The notes under the pieces are model-generated. The model was given only the letters and a program-made list of their open reading frames with translations, was not told the origin of the DNA and ran no database searches. DNA of 12,131 nucleotides, from assembly GCA_938036845.1 (NCBI GenBank), contig CALHWA010000042.1, positions 1 through 12,131 of the forward strand, written 5' to 3'. This stretch comes from an uncultured Candidatus Saccharibacteria bacterium (lineage in GTDB: Bacteria > Patescibacteriota > Saccharimonadia > Saccharimonadales > Saccharimonadaceae). Of this stretch, positions 6,488 through 12,131 are shown piece by piece (position 1 is the stretch's first letter; the number at the start of each line of letters is the position of its first letter). The position numbers and the translations under genes were made by a program.

Positions 6488-6664
6488 TTATTTCTGCTTC
6501 TTGCGGCTCTCGACGAACATCATAATAAGCCAGATAATGACGACGATTGCGGCGAGCGAGAGCAGCCCGTTGATAACCCATGCGGCTAGCTTTAGTACAA
6601 CACCAAGCAGCCACGCGGCAATAATGACAATAGCGATTGTGAGAATAAGTCGAGATAGTTTCAT
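6488..6664 (-). CDS. Small two-helix membrane protein, 58 aa
   Basis: A short gene that length-limited gene finding would miss. It encodes MKLSRL, then a hydrophobic helix (about residues 6-27, LILTIAIVIIAAWLLGVVL and on), a short turn around WVINGLL (about 29-35), a second helix (about 36-51, including AAIVVIIWLIMMF) and a basic tail ESRKKQK. It therefore should sit in the cytoplasmic membrane with both ends inside, by the positive-inside rule. No known family is recognised; function unknown. Support for it being real: a complete frame, a strongly amphipathic/hydrophobic pattern with a basic cap, and a TATACT box exactly 6 nt before its ATG that is shared with the divergent mutY-like gene. 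Confidence 0.7.
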   Translation of the reverse strand: MKLSRLILTIAIVIIAAWLLGVVLKLAAWVINGLLSLAAIVVIIWLIMMFVESRKKQK

Positions 6665-6684
6665 CCTTCTAGTATACTATACTT
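6665..6684. promoter_or_regulatory. Bidirectional leaderless promoter (shared -10)
   Basis: The 20 bases between two divergent ATGs contain the self-complementary AGTATACT (6671-6678). Read rightwards TATACT is 6673-6678, six bases before ATG 6685. Read leftwards TATACT is 6676-6671, six bases before ATG 6664. One symmetric element therefore fits as the -10 box for both genes. A second TATACT (6678-6683) overlaps on the plus strand but is too close to the ATG. Confidence 0.65.
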
Positions 6685-7440
6685 ATGGACACAGCACAAT
6701 TCCAAGCCATGATATGGCACAAAGCCAAGCAGCTCTATCGCCCCATGTCGTGGCGCAGCCAGCCGACGCTGTACTATGTGCTGGTGAGTGAGCTGATGCT
6801 GCAGCAGACGCAGGTGGCGCGGGTGCTGCCTAAGTTTGCTGAGTTTACCACTCGCTTCCCGACCATCGAGGCCCTGGCGGCGGCTCAGCTACCGGTGGTG
6901 CTGCAGGCCTGGCAGGGTTTGGGGTATAATCGCCGGGCCAAGTACCTCCACAGCGCGGCGCAGGCGATTGCTGCTGGTGCGCCCACAGCCACACAAGCTG
7001 ACCTTGTGGCGCTGCCTGGCATTGGCGCTAACACGGCTGGGGCCATCATGAACTATGTGTACCAGGTCCCAACCGCCTTTGTGGAGACCAATATCCGCAC
7101 GGTGTATTTTAACCACTTTTTTGCTGGGCAGGAGCGCGTGGCAGATAGGGATGTGCTGGCGCTGGTGGAGCAGACGATGGATAAAGAGCAGCCCCGCCAG
7201 TGGTTCTGGGCGCTGATGGACTACGGCGCTGAGCTGAAGGCGGCGGGCAAGGGTCAGCTTGGCACCAGCCGGCACTACACGCGGCAGTCGCGCTTTGCTG
7301 GCAGCCTGCGCCAGATGCGGGGTGAAATTGTGCGGCGCATGGCGCAGGGGCAGCCACTGAGTGCCATTACCCAGGAGCTGCACGGTGACCCGCGTTTTGC
7401 TGCTGCGCTGGATGGACTACGGAAGGATGGGCTGATCTGA
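6685..7440 (+). CDS. mutY: MutY-like adenine glycosylase lacking Fe-S cluster
   Basis: A 251-aa HhH-GPD DNA glycosylase, best matched to MutY, which removes adenine mispaired with 8-oxoguanine. Seen: SELMLQQTQV with Glu36 at the position of the MutY catalytic glutamate, GLGYNRRA (78-85), the helix-hairpin-helix LPGIGANTAGAI (110-121), and VETNIRTV (133-140) where MutY has DGNVKRV. Two oddities: Glu134 stands where the catalytic aspartate is expected, and the four Fe-S cysteines after LMDYGAELK are absent (replaced by a stretch rich in G, T, S, R). The C-terminal 8-oxoG-recognition (NUDIX-like) domain is also missing; MutY is usually about 350 aa. I recall similar cluster-less MutY annotations in CPR bacteria, so this is probably a lineage form and not decay. 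The ATG at 6685 has a TATACT box 6 nt upstream. Confidence 0.85.
   Translation: MDTAQFQAMIWHKAKQLYRPMSWRSQPTLYYVLVSELMLQQTQVARVLPKFAEFTTRFPTIEALAAAQLPVVLQAWQGLGYNRRAKYLHSAAQAIAAGAPTATQADLVALPGIGANTAGAIMNYVYQVPTAFVETNIRTVYFNHFFAGQERVADRDVLALVEQTMDKEQPRQWFWALMDYGAELKAAGKGQLGTSRHYTRQSRFAGSLRQMRGEIVRRMAQGQPLSAITQELHGDPRFAAALDGLRKDGLI
7423..7427 (+). promoter_or_regulatory. Shine-Dalgarno deciding a CTG start
   Basis: AAGGA at 7423-7427, within the mutY 3' end, is 9 nt before CTG 7437. No ATG, GTG or TTG in the right frame is near it, so it supports CTG as the initiation codon of the next gene. Confidence 0.45.
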
Positions 7441-7733
7441 GTGAACTAGCCCTCACGCGAGAAGAAGCCATCACACTGTGCCAGAATTGGGCGCGGATGC
7501 TTCGCCGCGAGTATACGATCGACATGCTGGTAAATGACTACGGCGATGGAGTGCTTATGTCTGACCAGTTGGCCTATCCGCTCGAGATGCAGCCATGGAT
7601 CACGCCAGAGGCAGAGCCGCTCCTCTGGGCGATTCGCGACCATGCGGTTGATGTTGATATCGACCACACCAGGCGAGCTGATTGGGAGAAGCTACTAGAG
7701 CTGATCGACCAGCTACCAAAGAGTGAATCATAA
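7437..7733 (+). CDS. Hypothetical protein, 98 aa, probable CTG start
   Basis: A small soluble protein of unknown family directly downstream of the mutY-like gene. From CTG 7437 it would read (M)SELALTREEAITLCQNWA, then LRREYTIDMLVNDYGDG, an aromatic/proline segment around YPLEMQPWITPE, and a helical C-terminus ending LIDQLPKSES. The ATG at 7497 is the first in frame, but the 20 codons before it look coding (helical, no stops) and there is no Shine-Dalgarno or -10 box before 7497. CTG 7437 has AAGGA 9 nt upstream and forms a CTGA overlap with the mutY stop, the same geometry as a standard ATGA overlap. It is therefore probably coupled to mutY. An acidic, helical protein; no function is inferred beyond possible co-expression with the glycosylase. 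Confidence 0.65.
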   Translation: MSELALTREEAITLCQNWARMLRREYTIDMLVNDYGDGVLMSDQLAYPLEMQPWITPEAEPLLWAIRDHAVDVDIDHTRRADWEKLLELIDQLPKSES

Positions 7734-7818
7734 GATACGTGGAGAGATTAGCACGAGATAGTGTGTGACAATAGCAGCCTTTCTAACCTATGACCTGCAC
7801 CTGGCTTCCTATACAGAC

Positions 7819-7848
7819 AATGAATATCTAATAGGTATATTCATTTTT
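7819..7848 (+). terminator. Probable terminator of the mutY operon
   Basis: A 9-bp AT-rich stem, AATGAATAT (7819-7827) with ATATTCATT (7837-7845), 9-nt loop, running into TTTTT (7844-7848). Thermodynamically modest but correctly placed about 85 nt after the plus-strand gene and before a convergent gene. Confidence 0.5.
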
Positions 7849-7923
7849 ATGAAAGGTAAGGAATTCATGGTGAGAAAATAACCACATAACGAAGATTTAA
7901 GGCAATAAGACTCTTGACTACTT

Positions 7924-8466
7924 CTACAGCTGTACGCCAAGCCACCCAGCGAGCACTGTTCCAGCGCCATAGGCCAGGGCAGCAGCGATCGCACCGAGCG
8001 CGAGAGTTTGCAGGGCGGCAACGAGTGGATTCTCGCCACCAACTTTACCCTTGATATAGCCAATTGCCACAAAGGTGAGCGCCGTCGCTCCCGAGCTGAT
8101 ATAAAACAGCAGAGGATGAGCCGCGCTTGAGCCGCGTGCCAGGACATGGGCAAGATAGGGGATGACAGGCACACTACCAACAACGACAAAGGCAGCGAAG
8201 GTCATGAGGCCGATGATTTTTGGCGAGGCGCGTTTGCTTGTACTCCGCGCTGACTCATCGTGCTCAGCACTGGCCGCGAGGTAGGCACTAGCACCCATCG
8301 AGAAGCCATCGGCAATAAGGTTAGCTGCGCCCAGCACCAAGATAATTGCACTCGAGATACCCGCGCCAGCACTGGCCGCTACCACAGCAAAGGTTGTGAC
8401 GGTACCATCGACTGCACCATAGACAAATTCAGAAATATAACGTTTGAGGACAGGTTTCATATTCAT
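7924..8466 (-). CDS. VIT1/CCC1-family iron/manganese transporter
   Basis: A 180-aa integral membrane protein of the vacuolar-iron-transporter family, which exports Fe2+ or Mn2+ from the cytoplasm. Seen: the first-helix signature FVYGAVDGTVTTFAVVAASAGA (residues 14-35, with the conserved DG and T), the second helix LGAANLIADGFSMGASAYLA (45-64), and three more hydrophobic helices (about 85-110, 119-138, 148-175). That gives the usual five helices. The cytoplasmic loop after helix 2 is very short (about 66-83), so the glutamate-rich metal-binding domain found in plant VIT1 and some bacterial homologues is missing. ATG 8466 has TATACT 9 nt upstream; ATG 8460 is the alternative. It probably protects against metal stress; the substrate metal cannot be told from sequence. 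Confidence 0.9.
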   Translation of the reverse strand: MNMKPVLKRYISEFVYGAVDGTVTTFAVVAASAGAGISSAIILVLGAANLIADGFSMGASAYLAASAEHDESARSTSKRASPKIIGLMTFAAFVVVGSVPVIPYLAHVLARGSSAAHPLLFYISSGATALTFVAIGYIKGKVGGENPLVAALQTLALGAIAAALAYGAGTVLAGWLGVQL

Positions 8467-8481
8467 AACTTGGTTAGTATA
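8467..8481 (-). promoter_or_regulatory. -10 box of the VIT-family gene
   Basis: TATACT (8481-8476, minus strand) ends 9 nt before ATG 8466, predicting a leader of 2-3 nt. No Shine-Dalgarno is visible. Confidence 0.5.
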
Positions 8482-8575
8482 GCATAGTGTGGTACAAACG
8501 TAAAAGCGAGCAGCCAGTGGAGATATGATGAAAACCACAAAATGGAGGCAATGGACGTCTCGCCACTAAGGAGAG

Positions 8576-8604
8576 CAATGAATGTCTGAACAGAATGTTC
8601 ATTG
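8576..8604. repeat. Inverted repeat between two minus-strand genes
   Basis: CAATGAA (8576-8582) pairs with TTCATTG (8598-8604); including two G-U pairs and one more A-U pair the stem reaches 10 bp with a 9-nt loop. It lies downstream of the metallopeptidase gene and upstream of the VIT promoter. There is no U-run on either strand, so a classic terminator is doubtful. Confidence 0.35.
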
Positions 8605-8660
8605 TAATAGTGTGCAAAAATAAGTATGGGGCAATAGATAAGCACAGACCTAGCTTACGA

Positions 8661-10133
8661 CTAGTTTGCTTGCTTAGGCTTGAGGAGAAGCTGATTGCGC
8701 TCGGCAGTGCGCGTCCGCGCCTCATCTAGCAGAGTAATACCTTCTTGCGAGCTGAGGCTAACGATCCGCACATACTCGCTCTTGGTCTTCTTGTCGTAGC
8801 CCGAGACAGCGACGAAGCCGAGTTGTTCGTCGGCATAAATGACGCTCTCTTTCTCGCCGCTGTAGTCGATTTTGTTAAATAGGCTTACATCTAGCAGTGC
8901 TGTACCGCGGCCATTGTCCCACGTGGCAAAGACACCAATGCGGCGCTGTACTGCATCTGGATCGGTCGAGTCAAATGGCGTGTCTTTATCGATATACTCG
9001 ATGATTGGTGCAAAGACCAATGTATCGGCCTTGGGAAGGATTGTCTTGAGTGCGTGGTCAGCGGGTAGCGAGTACGCCAAGGCAAAGCGCTTGCGAAAGT
9101 CGTACGAGAGTGGGTAGCGTCCATCGGTCGATGTGGTGCACTCGACTTGGTGGCGCGAATCAAGGAAGGTAAGCTCGGCGGGCGAGTATATTGGTTTATG
9201 CTCCTCTGTCGCGGTGACCTCATTCGTTATTTGGCTCACCTTTGTATCGGCATCGGTGTAGACCGTAGAATTACCCATGACAGTGACGGGGGAGGCGTAT
9301 TCATTCACGGCGTCAGACTTATCGCGCTTGCTGAGGCCGCAGCCCATAGCAAGCAGTTGCTGGATGGTATCGACCGCACAATACTGCGTTATATTGCCCT
9401 CGGCATCAGTAATGAGGCAGTCCATCACCATCTCATGCCCCATGCCCTTGCCGAACTGCTTTTCCTTGCTGGGGTCGTCGTTTTTCTCATCTCTCGAGAG
9501 TACGTGCCCAATCTCATGGCTATAGACATTGCCACCAGTCTTGTTGCTCAGCACGAGCACCATTGGGCCGTTGCCGCCCTTGGCTTTGTCTTCGTCGGTG
9601 CTCTGGAAGGCAAGGCCGAGTACATCATTCTCCACACCTGCTGTATTAACGGCCATCAGCATGAGTGAATGCTCACCATCCTGCACGTCTAGCTGCTCGC
9701 GGTATTCTTCGGCGATTTTTTTAATCTGGTCGTTGGAGTAGTAGTACTCAACTGTGCCATCTTCCTTGGTGCGGGTGCTGTCTGGCGCAGTGTTGCAGAC
9801 AAACTCGGTTATGTGAAACTGATATGCATCGCGAGTTGTGTGAGTAATTCGGCCAGTGTGGACGCGCACTTCTTCGTATATTTCTTCGTTACTCTTGCCA
9901 GGTTCGAAGCCAGCAGCATTGAGCGCTACAACACCAAGCCGGACAACGACCGGCTGGAATGAATCTTTCTCGTGGTCTTGGCACTGCTCTGCAGAAGGCT
10001 GAGAGGTGTCGCCGCTGAGTAGAGCACCCAGTGCTCCGAGGCAAGCTGCTGCCAACACCTCACGACGCGAGAGATCTGGTAATGTTTTTTTGACTGAGTC
10101 GTCTGGCGCAACTTCGGATTTTGAGCGAGTCAT
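8661..10133 (-). CDS. Tat-exported metzincin-like metallopeptidase
   Basis: A 490-aa protein with a twin-arginine signal (SRREVLAAACLGALGALL, residues 22-39), so it should cross the membrane folded, after cofactor loading. The zinc motif is HEIGH (206-210). A downstream YASPVTVMGNS (279-289) looks like the Met-turn region of metzincins, closest in style to gametolysin-like (M11) peptidases, and IYSPAELTFL (315-324) resembles the segment that follows it there. The canonical third ligand of HExxHxxGxxH is not present: the sequence continues VLSRDE, leaving Asp215 or Glu216 as candidates, and the glycine is missing. There are several cysteines (C113, C239, C252, C265, C332) that could form disulfides outside the cell. 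The C-terminal third is a beta-rich region of unknown role. Substrate unknown. No Tat translocase gene is in view. No obvious signal-peptidase site follows the hydrophobic stretch, so it may stay anchored. Confidence 0.8.
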   Translation of the reverse strand: MTRSKSEVAPDDSVKKTLPDLSRREVLAAACLGALGALLSGDTSQPSAEQCQDHEKDSFQPVVVRLGVVALNAAGFEPGKSNEEIYEEVRVHTGRITHTTRDAYQFHITEFVCNTAPDSTRTKEDGTVEYYYSNDQIKKIAEEYREQLDVQDGEHSLMLMAVNTAGVENDVLGLAFQSTDEDKAKGGNGPMVLVLSNKTGGNVYSHEIGHVLSRDEKNDDPSKEKQFGKGMGHEMVMDCLITDAEGNITQYCAVDTIQQLLAMGCGLSKRDKSDAVNEYASPVTVMGNSTVYTDADTKVSQITNEVTATEEHKPIYSPAELTFLDSRHQVECTTSTDGRYPLSYDFRKRFALAYSLPADHALKTILPKADTLVFAPIIEYIDKDTPFDSTDPDAVQRRIGVFATWDNGRGTALLDVSLFNKIDYSGEKESVIYADEQLGFVAVSGYDKKTKSEYVRIVSLSSQEGITLLDEARTRTAERNQLLLKPKQAN

Positions 10134-10148
10134 ATTAACTATCTTATA
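10134..10148 (-). promoter_or_regulatory. Extended -10 box of the metallopeptidase gene
   Basis: On the minus strand, TGA directly followed by TATAAG (hexamer 10148-10143) forms an extended -10 (TGnTATAAG), 9 nt before ATG 10133. A short leader of 2-3 nt is expected; no Shine-Dalgarno is visible. Confidence 0.5.
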
Positions 10149-10315
10149 TCACTAAATAGTCAAAAATGTCAACTTTGCAGACCTGCGCTGCGTGGTTCTA
10201 GCTATCTGCAGCTTAAGATTTTTCTTTTGAATGTTAGCTCAATCTCTTATTTTGTTATTTTCTCTTTTGTAAGCATAAATAAAGCTGAGCTACAGAGATA
10301 AAAGTAGATTAATAG

Positions 10316-10350
10316 AAAAATAAAACTCGCTTGTTACTGAAGCGAGTTTT
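10316..10350 (-). terminator. Rho-independent terminator of the envelope operon
   Basis: A perfect 11-bp stem, AAAACTCGCTT (10322-10332) with AAGCGAGTTTT (10340-10350), 7-nt loop. On the minus strand it is followed by TTTTATTTTTC, a good U-run, 24 nt after the stop of the anchored protein gene. The gap from here to 10142 is AT-rich and I see nothing else in it. Confidence 0.9.
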
Positions 10351-10373
10351 AGGTGTGCTATCAGCGTGAGGTA

Positions 10374-10790
10374 CTATTGCTGCTCAGCTGGCGCTTGTGT
10401 TTGTTGCTGATTCTCGGTGTCGCTATTGGTGGAGAAGAGCTGGAGTGATTCGTCACTCAGGACATTTGGGTCAAAGGTACCATCGGCGATCTTGCTGCGG
10501 CGCTGCTGGTACATTTTTTTGAACTCGTCGAGCGATTGCTTCGTAACGCTACCCTCAGTTTTGTATGTCTCGGGCTCAGCATCGCGAGCGGCTTGCTTGC
10601 GCACCTCCTGGAAGCCAGGCCGACTGAGATCAACCTGTGCTGCACCACTGGTGTTGTACATATCCATGGCGATCCACACCATGACGCCTGCAATAGCAAT
10701 CACCCCGCAGATCATCACCAAAAAACGGTGCTCGCGCATGGTGGTTAGCTGGTGCTCGAAGTCGATCTTATTGGGCTGGCTGCTGGGCAC
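10374..10790 (-). CDS. Membrane-anchored hypothetical protein, 138 aa
   Basis: Unknown family. A hydrophilic N-terminus (residues 1-22) is followed by one transmembrane helix (about 23-44, FLVMICGVIAIAGVMVWIAM), then a mostly charged helical region (about 58-102) and a glutamine-rich, disordered tail (Q129-Q138). The start is GTG 10790: a nine-base anti-SD complement, AAGGAGGTG, lies 6 nt upstream inside the preceding gene, whereas the frame's ATGs at 10850 (too far upstream, deep in the previous gene) and 10739 lack such a site. It overlaps the preceding gene by 23 nt and ends at a strong terminator, so the two form a closed operon. The likely topology puts the helical domain and Q-rich tail outside, next to the secreted product of the upstream gene; a physical partnership is an inference. 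Confidence 0.75.
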   Translation of the reverse strand: MPSSQPNKIDFEHQLTTMREHRFLVMICGVIAIAGVMVWIAMDMYNTSGAAQVDLSRPGFQEVRKQAARDAEPETYKTEGSVTKQSLDEFKKMYQQRRSKIADGTFDPNVLSDESLQLFSTNSDTENQQQTQAPAEQQ

Positions 10791-11322
10791 TCGGCACCTC
10801 CTTCTTGGCAGGGAATTGCTTACTATAAAATACGTCGAACTGTGAACCATATTGGCTCAGTAGCTGATTGAGCCGCAAGGCGACATCGGCCACTCGTTTG
10901 CGTTGCTCGCGCACGGGCTTGATGCGGTAGTAGAACTCGACCGGTTGGTCGGTGCAGTCGATACGTAGTAGCTCGGATAGCTTCTCTTCGTACTGGCGGT
11001 ATTCGCTGCGGAAAGCGGTAAGCTGGGTATTGTATTCTACCGTCGTCTTGGCAAGCTCCACACCATCGAGTCGGTTGAGAGCGATGCGGCTATTAAGTGG
11101 TGCCATCAGACGGGTGGCAATCACCTCGTACTGCTGTCCTTGGTTGACCCGGACAAGCCCATCGTTGGCGTGGATGCGCCGCAGGGTAGACTTGACGCGG
11201 ACGCAGTTTTGTTTTATTTGAGTGAGTTGATCGTTGCTGAGCGGTGCAGCAGGCTCGGCATAGGCCGGAGAACCAAGTGCAGCAGTAGCAATCATAACAA
11301 CAGCAAGAAAAGTGCGCTTCAT
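10768..11322 (-). CDS. Sec-secreted helical protein, 184 aa
   Basis: A secreted protein of unknown function. Residues 1-22 are a clear signal peptide (MKRTF, hydrophobic core, AYA before E23). The mature part is nearly all predicted helix with heptad-like spacing (about 30-55, 63-80, 85-120, 128-170), so a helical bundle or coiled coil is expected. Two cysteines, C40 and C123 (in NCVR and DCTD), are the only ones in the mature chain and could form one disulfide between the first and third helices. The pattern RVNQGQQYEVIATRLMAPLNSRI and LLRIDCTDQPVEFY is reminiscent of secreted proteins I associate with Saccharibacteria, but I cannot confirm this. It is the first gene of a two-gene operon with the anchored protein downstream. 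Confidence 0.8.
   Translation of the reverse strand: MKRTFLAVVMIATAALGSPAYAEPAAPLSNDQLTQIKQNCVRVKSTLRRIHANDGLVRVNQGQQYEVIATRLMAPLNSRIALNRLDGVELAKTTVEYNTQLTAFRSEYRQYEEKLSELLRIDCTDQPVEFYYRIKPVREQRKRVADVALRLNQLLSQYGSQFDVFYSKQFPAKKEVPSAQQPAQ
10795..10803 (-). promoter_or_regulatory. Nine-base Shine-Dalgarno inside the upstream gene
   Basis: AAGGAGGTG on the minus strand encodes part of KKEV in the secreted protein and also matches nine consecutive bases of the usual 16S anti-SD. Its core ends 6 nt before GTG 10790 and decides that start. Confidence 0.75.
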
Positions 11323-11336
11323 AGCTCCCCATTATG
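11323..11336 (-). promoter_or_regulatory. -10 box of the envelope operon
   Basis: CATAAT (11336-11331, minus strand) ends 8 nt before ATG 11322. The intervening GGGGAG is too near the ATG to act as a normal Shine-Dalgarno, so a near-leaderless start is likely. Confidence 0.45.
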
Positions 11337-11466
11337 ACGCATCAGAGGAGATTGGTCAAATAGTTTGCCTAGATTGAATTAAATTCTTGTGTCGCTCCGG
11401 TTGGCTACTATCTTACGCAGATTTTGCGTTAGCACCTTCAAGCTGAGCACAAAACCCGGGAGTTCT

Positions 11467-12131
11467 TTAAGGGTGGTGTGATGCCATCTGTATAATAACT
11501 ACAATAACTGCAAGAACAAAAGCCATGAAAGGTATTGCAAGACCAATAGCAACGCCAATCTTGAGTCCTTGGTCGTCACCATCAACGAATTTGGCAGATG
11601 GTGCGTATGTCTGAATATTCCACCACCACCAGTTGTAGTGGTTATTGAGAGCATCTTGAACGGTATGGGAATAATAAAGGATTCCCATACCAGGTGACAC
11701 ACCGGCGCTCAAGGCGTTGAGTAATCGCGTGTTCGCTCCGGCAAAGTTAAATTGGTTGCGTTGACCGTTGACCCAGATAATAATAAAGCTTGACTCAGTT
11801 CTTGCTTTGGTAATCTGCTGTGGGTCGACGTCAAAGATAACACCGATTGATTGACCCATCGAAGCATCTACATCAATAGCACGGATACGGTTGGTGCTCG
11901 TCCATTCGAGAACACAGGGTGTCTCATTGAAATAACCAGTGCTATACCAGACAAATGTTGCTGCAATGAGTGGTGTGCCATCAAAGACGCTGCTATAACT
12001 AGCCTCAATAGTAGGTTGCAATGATTGGGCAGTAGGTAACTGCATTGGCTGCATAATGGGCTGAGGGAGAGGGTTTGCTGCAACAGGAGTCCGACCAATT
12101 GGTGGTGCGGGTTGCATAGCTGGTGTTGGTG
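11467..12131 (-). CDS. Proline-rich membrane protein, 5' end missing
   Basis: Unknown family. The frame stays open to the window edge: before the first ATG (12117) the codons read PTPA, continuing the proline/glutamine-rich composition, so the true start probably lies outside. Counting from that ATG, residues 1-38 are low-complexity P/Q/A-rich. About 48-135 is a beta-rich domain with alternating hydrophobic strands (CVLEWTSTNRIRAIDV, IGVIFDV, FIIIWVNGQRNQFNF), which could be a PH-like fold (a guess from pattern). A curious NWWWWN occurs at 162-167, and one transmembrane helix lies near the C-terminus (about 186-210), ending ASHHP. Topology probably places the domain on the cytoplasmic or outer side of a tail anchor; this cannot be resolved. 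Base composition looks somewhat AT-richer than the neighbouring genes. No strong terminator is seen after the stop, only an ACGCA/TGCGT hairpin near 11415-11429. Confidence 0.7.
   Translation of the reverse strand, partial: PTPAMQPAPPIGRTPVAANPLPQPIMQPMQLPTAQSLQPTIEASYSSVFDGTPLIAATFVWYSTGYFNETPCVLEWTSTNRIRAIDVDASMGQSIGVIFDVDPQQITKARTESSFIIIWVNGQRNQFNFAGANTRLLNALSAGVSPGMGILYYSHTVQDALNNHYNWWWWNIQTYAPSAKFVDGDDQGLKIGVAIGLAIPFMAFVLAVIVVIIQMASHHP

Noticed and set aside
9147..9668. 173-aa open frame antisense to the metallopeptidase
   Set aside because: The minus-strand frame carries HEIGH, the Met-turn and the Tat signal; the plus-strand frame is a shadow of its codon bias.
1..12131. UGA recoding as in Gracilibacteria or Absconditabacteria
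   Set aside because: The MBL hydrolase, polymerase and mutY-like genes all end in TGA at natural family-like ends, and no frame needs UGA read as an amino acid.
1..12131. CRISPR array, transposon or prophage
   Set aside because: No regularly spaced direct repeats, no transposase or integrase motifs, and no terminal inverted repeats were seen.

Overview
The window looks like a chromosomal segment from a streamlined bacterium, most likely Candidatus Saccharibacteria (TM7) or a close Patescibacteria/CPR lineage. This is an inference from gene content and architecture: roughly even base composition, many short lineage-type hypothetical proteins, a short MutY-like glycosylase without Fe-S cysteines, a minimal VIT transporter, small secreted or anchored proteins, and many genes whose start codon sits a few bases after a -10 box. 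No rRNA, tRNA, CRISPR array, insertion sequence or prophage was seen. The genetic code appears standard: genes end naturally at TGA, so there is no sign of UGA recoding.

Layout. 1-243 is the 3' end of aspS (+), followed by a 141-aa unknown protein (321-746, +). A complete metallo-beta-lactamase-fold hydrolase lies on the minus strand (789-1451). A 193-aa alpha/beta hydrolase (1761-2342, +) is followed by a small protein split by a frameshift at a run of six G (2365-2690, +). A strong 12-bp-stem terminator separates this from a membrane-anchored alpha/beta hydrolase (2745-3692, -). An inositol-monophosphatase-family enzyme (3899-4672, +) converges with, and overlaps by 6 nt, a Y-family DNA polymerase with a QLALF clamp motif (4667-5899, -). 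The polymerase is translationally coupled to an 88-aa companion (5889-6155, -). A 302-nt gap (6186-6487) holds a possible 22-codon leaderless ORF. A 58-aa two-helix membrane protein (6488-6664, -) and a MutY-like glycosylase (6685-7440, +) diverge from one shared palindromic -10 box. Downstream of mutY is a 98-aa unknown gene that probably starts at a CTG overlapping the mutY stop (7437-7733).

The right part is all on the minus strand: a VIT/CCC1-type transporter (7924-8466), a Tat-signal zinc metallopeptidase-like protein (8661-10133), a two-gene envelope operon of a membrane-anchored protein and a Sec-secreted helical protein (10374-10790, 10768-11322), and the C-terminal part of a proline-rich membrane protein running off the window (11467-12131).

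Two themes stand out. DNA repair or damage tolerance (Y-family polymerase plus companion, MutY-like glycosylase) sits in the middle. An exported or envelope set (Tat metallopeptidase, signal-peptide protein with anchored partner, proline-rich membrane protein, anchored esterase) flanks it. The strongest structural signal is regulatory: TATACT (or a close variant) lies 6-7 nt before the ATG of several unrelated genes, which predicts leaderless mRNAs and corrects several gene starts.
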